A stretch of 5,847 bases of DNA, taken from the NCBI GenBank assembly GCA_002371295.1, contig DFGZ01000106.1, positions 1 through 5,847 on the forward strand, in the 5' to 3' direction. The DNA is from Oribacterium sp. UBA3737. Lineage in GTDB: Bacteria; Bacillota_A; Clostridia; Lachnospirales; Lachnospiraceae. The position numbers were made by a program, and so were the translations under genes. The notes beneath the pieces were generated by a model, which made no database searches, was not told the origin of the DNA, and saw nothing but the letters and a program-made list of their open reading frames with translations. Positions 4,247 through 5,847 of the stretch are shown here, piece after piece; positions within the stretch are counted from its first letter, which is position 1; every line of letters begins with the position of its first letter.

Positions 4247-5818
4247 ATGATTAATGCTGTTGGCCGGGAGATTCCCGATGAAATTCTGAAGCGATATGGC
4301 AAGGAAGGTTTCATGGGCGGATGCTACAGAGACAACAAACCTTATAAAAAGGCAAGTGTCTCATCCCATGGAATGCTGGATCCGAACAGGAAAAAGGTGG
4401 TTTCATCCATTAAGGAAGCTTTGAAACAGTGCGGTGCCCACGATGGCATGGTATTTTCTTTCCATCACCATTTCAGGGACGGTGACTATATAGTAAACAT
4501 GGTCATGGCGGCAGCCGCCGAAATGGGACTTAAGGATCTTACGGTATGCGCCAGCTCACTTGGTGCTGCCCACAGAGTAGTGGCTGAGCTCATCGAAAAA
4601 GGCATTGTCACAGGCATCCAGACCTCCGGAATCAGAGATAAGATAGGTGAAGCGGTGTCCTACGGAAAGCTGAAGACTCCGGCCATCATCCGTTCTCACG
4701 GCGGTCGTGTCAGGGCGATTGAAGAAGGGGACGTTCACATTGACATAGCATTTATCGGTGCCCCTACAGCCGACGAATACGGAAACCTCCGTGCCATCGG
4801 CGGAAAGAGCGACTGCGGAGTGCTTTCTTATTCCGTTGTGGATGCGAAGTATGCGGATTATACCGTTGCCATTACCGATACTCTGGTTCCATTCCCGAAT
4901 TATCCGCCCTCCATTCCCATGACAGACGTGGATTTTGTGTGCGTGGTAGATGAGATCGGAAATCCGGATAAGATCGCCAGCAATGTCATCAGGATGACTC
5001 AGGACGTGCGTGAGCTCAAGATGGCGGAGGACTGTGCCAGGGTCATGGCTGCGACTCCATATTTCAAGGATGGTTTTTCCTTCCAGACTGGCGGAGGCGG
5101 CGCTTCCCTTGCAGTGACCAGGTTTCTTGAGCCACTGATGGCGGAGAGAGACATTAAGATGTCCTTTGCAATAGGCGGAATTACGAAACCCATGTGCGAG
5201 CTGATGGAAAAGGGCTTCATCAGGACAATTGTTGACGCCCAGTGCTTCGACAAGACAGCTATCGAGTCCATTGCCAAGGACCCGAGACACTATGAGATAT
5301 CAACTTCCGAGTACGCGAACCCTCTGAATAAGGGCGCTTTCGTGAATAAGCTGGATTTCGTAATTCTCGGTGCTCTGGAGATAGACAGGGAGTTTAATGT
5401 CAATGTCACCACCGGTTCGGATGGTGTGCTCCGCGGCGCACCGGGAGGTCATCCTGACACTGCCGCCGGAAGCAGATGCTCCATTATCGTTGCGCCTCTC
5501 ATCAGGAGCCGTATTCCGACTGTGGTTGACAGAGTTGTCAATGTCACCACACCGGGTGAAGCGGTGGACGTGCTTGTTACCGATTATGGTATCGCTATTA
5601 ATCCCCGCAGGCAGGACCTCATCGAATACCTGACGAAAGCCGGTCTTCCTGTAGTCAGAATTCAGGAGCTTCTGGATATAGCGAAGTCTATTGTTGGAAC
5701 ACCGGAACCTATAAAGTTTGAAGAAGATATCGTTGGTATCATCGAAAGCAGAGACGGAACCATCATGGATGTAGTGAGACGCGTTAAGCCCCAGACCACT
5801 ATACATGAGGTATTGTGA
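4247..5818 (+). CDS. citF: Citrate lyase alpha subunit (citrate CoA-transferase)
   Basis: CitF swaps the acetyl group on the citrate lyase acyl carrier protein (CitD) for citrate, EC 2.8.3.10. The beta subunit CitE then cleaves citryl-ACP to oxaloacetate and acetyl-ACP in citrate fermentation. The protein is complete at 523 aa, near the roughly 510 aa of E. coli CitF. Conserved blocks along its length include SFHHHFRDGDYIVNMVM (71-87), TSGIRDKIGEA (126-136), SHGGRV (150-155), DIAFIG (166-171), the TGGGGASLAVTRFLE region (281-295), AIGGIT (308-313), and LEIDREFNVNVTTGSDGVLR in the last third, followed by GAPGGHPDTA. The start has a strong ribosome binding site. No citD or citE is found upstream, where the usual citDEF order would put them. 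Downstream only 29 bases are visible, and they carry a repeat copy. The gene is more GC-rich than the GGDEF gene. Confidence 0.95.
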   Translation: MINAVGREIPDEILKRYGKEGFMGGCYRDNKPYKKASVSSHGMLDPNRKKVVSSIKEALKQCGAHDGMVFSFHHHFRDGDYIVNMVMAAAAEMGLKDLTVCASSLGAAHRVVAELIEKGIVTGIQTSGIRDKIGEAVSYGKLKTPAIIRSHGGRVRAIEEGDVHIDIAFIGAPTADEYGNLRAIGGKSDCGVLSYSVVDAKYADYTVAITDTLVPFPNYPPSIPMTDVDFVCVVDEIGNPDKIASNVIRMTQDVRELKMAEDCARVMAATPYFKDGFSFQTGGGGASLAVTRFLEPLMAERDIKMSFAIGGITKPMCELMEKGFIRTIVDAQCFDKTAIESIAKDPRHYEISTSEYANPLNKGAFVNKLDFVILGALEIDREFNVNVTTGSDGVLRGAPGGHPDTAAGSRCSIIVAPLIRSRIPTVVDRVVNVTTPGEAVDVLVTDYGIAINPRRQDLIEYLTKAGLPVVRIQELLDIAKSIVGTPEPIKFEEDIVGIIESRDGTIMDVVRRVKPQTTIHEVL

Positions 5819-5823
5819 AATGG

Positions 5824-5841
5824 CATGACACGCCCCACATG
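5824..5841. repeat. Exact 18-base copy of part of the structured element
   Basis: CATGACACGCCCCACATG is identical to 3937-3954, which spans the 3' end of the CTTG hairpin and the first strand of the three-tier hairpin. It begins six bases after the citF stop. The sequence before it is citF coding and cannot form the CTTG hairpin, so this copy lacks that arm. The window ends six bases later and the remainder is not visible. Confidence 0.8.
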
Positions 5842-5847
5842 ACTGGT

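Noticed and set aside
4556..5806. Long minus-strand open frames opposite citF
   Set aside because: They are shadows of citF, which is full-length with conserved motifs throughout. The reverse-frame products are not protein-like.

Overview
The window looks like chromosome from a low-to-moderate GC Firmicute, most likely an anaerobic Clostridia of the Lachnospiraceae type. This rests on tRNA genes without encoded CCA, strong purine-rich ribosome binding sites, T-rich intrinsic terminators, a citrate-lyase-type CoA-transferase, and a seven-helix GGDEF protein of a kind common in that family. The genus cannot be fixed from the sequence alone.

Layout from left to right. The window opens in the 3' end of a tRNA (probably Asn), followed by an intact tRNA-Thr(UGU) and a very clear terminator. 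About 270 bases of gene-poor but foldable sequence follow. Next is a membrane-bound diguanylate-cyclase-like gene on the plus strand. It converges on an unrecognised 163-residue minus-strand gene across a shared hairpin terminator. An AT-rich, promoter-like stretch of about 375 bases leads to an unrecognised 71-residue protein with its own ribosome binding site and terminator. A Cof-type HAD phosphatase comes next, and the window ends with a complete citF (citrate lyase alpha subunit, citrate CoA-transferase).

The genes do not form one obvious pathway. c-di-GMP signalling, a sugar-phosphate-type phosphatase and citrate fermentation sit next to each other, mostly as separate transcription units. 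citF has no citD or citE immediately upstream. Any partners must lie beyond the right edge or elsewhere.

The most unusual content is non-coding. A family of long hairpins capped by the same 10-base apex GTG-CTTG-CAC occurs on both sides of the HAD gene. Two copies have complete arms of different sequence that still pair, and one is a left-half copy cut at the apex. Between the HAD gene and citF lies about 340 bases of nearly continuous secondary structure. It includes an element of about 185 bp with imperfect terminal inverted repeats whose left end can pair with either of two partners. A TGACAC...CACAT motif occurs four times, at both ends of citF among other places, and an 18-base exact copy of part of the element begins six bases after the citF stop. 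This may be an undescribed structured RNA or a miniature mobile-element family. The sequence alone does not separate these.
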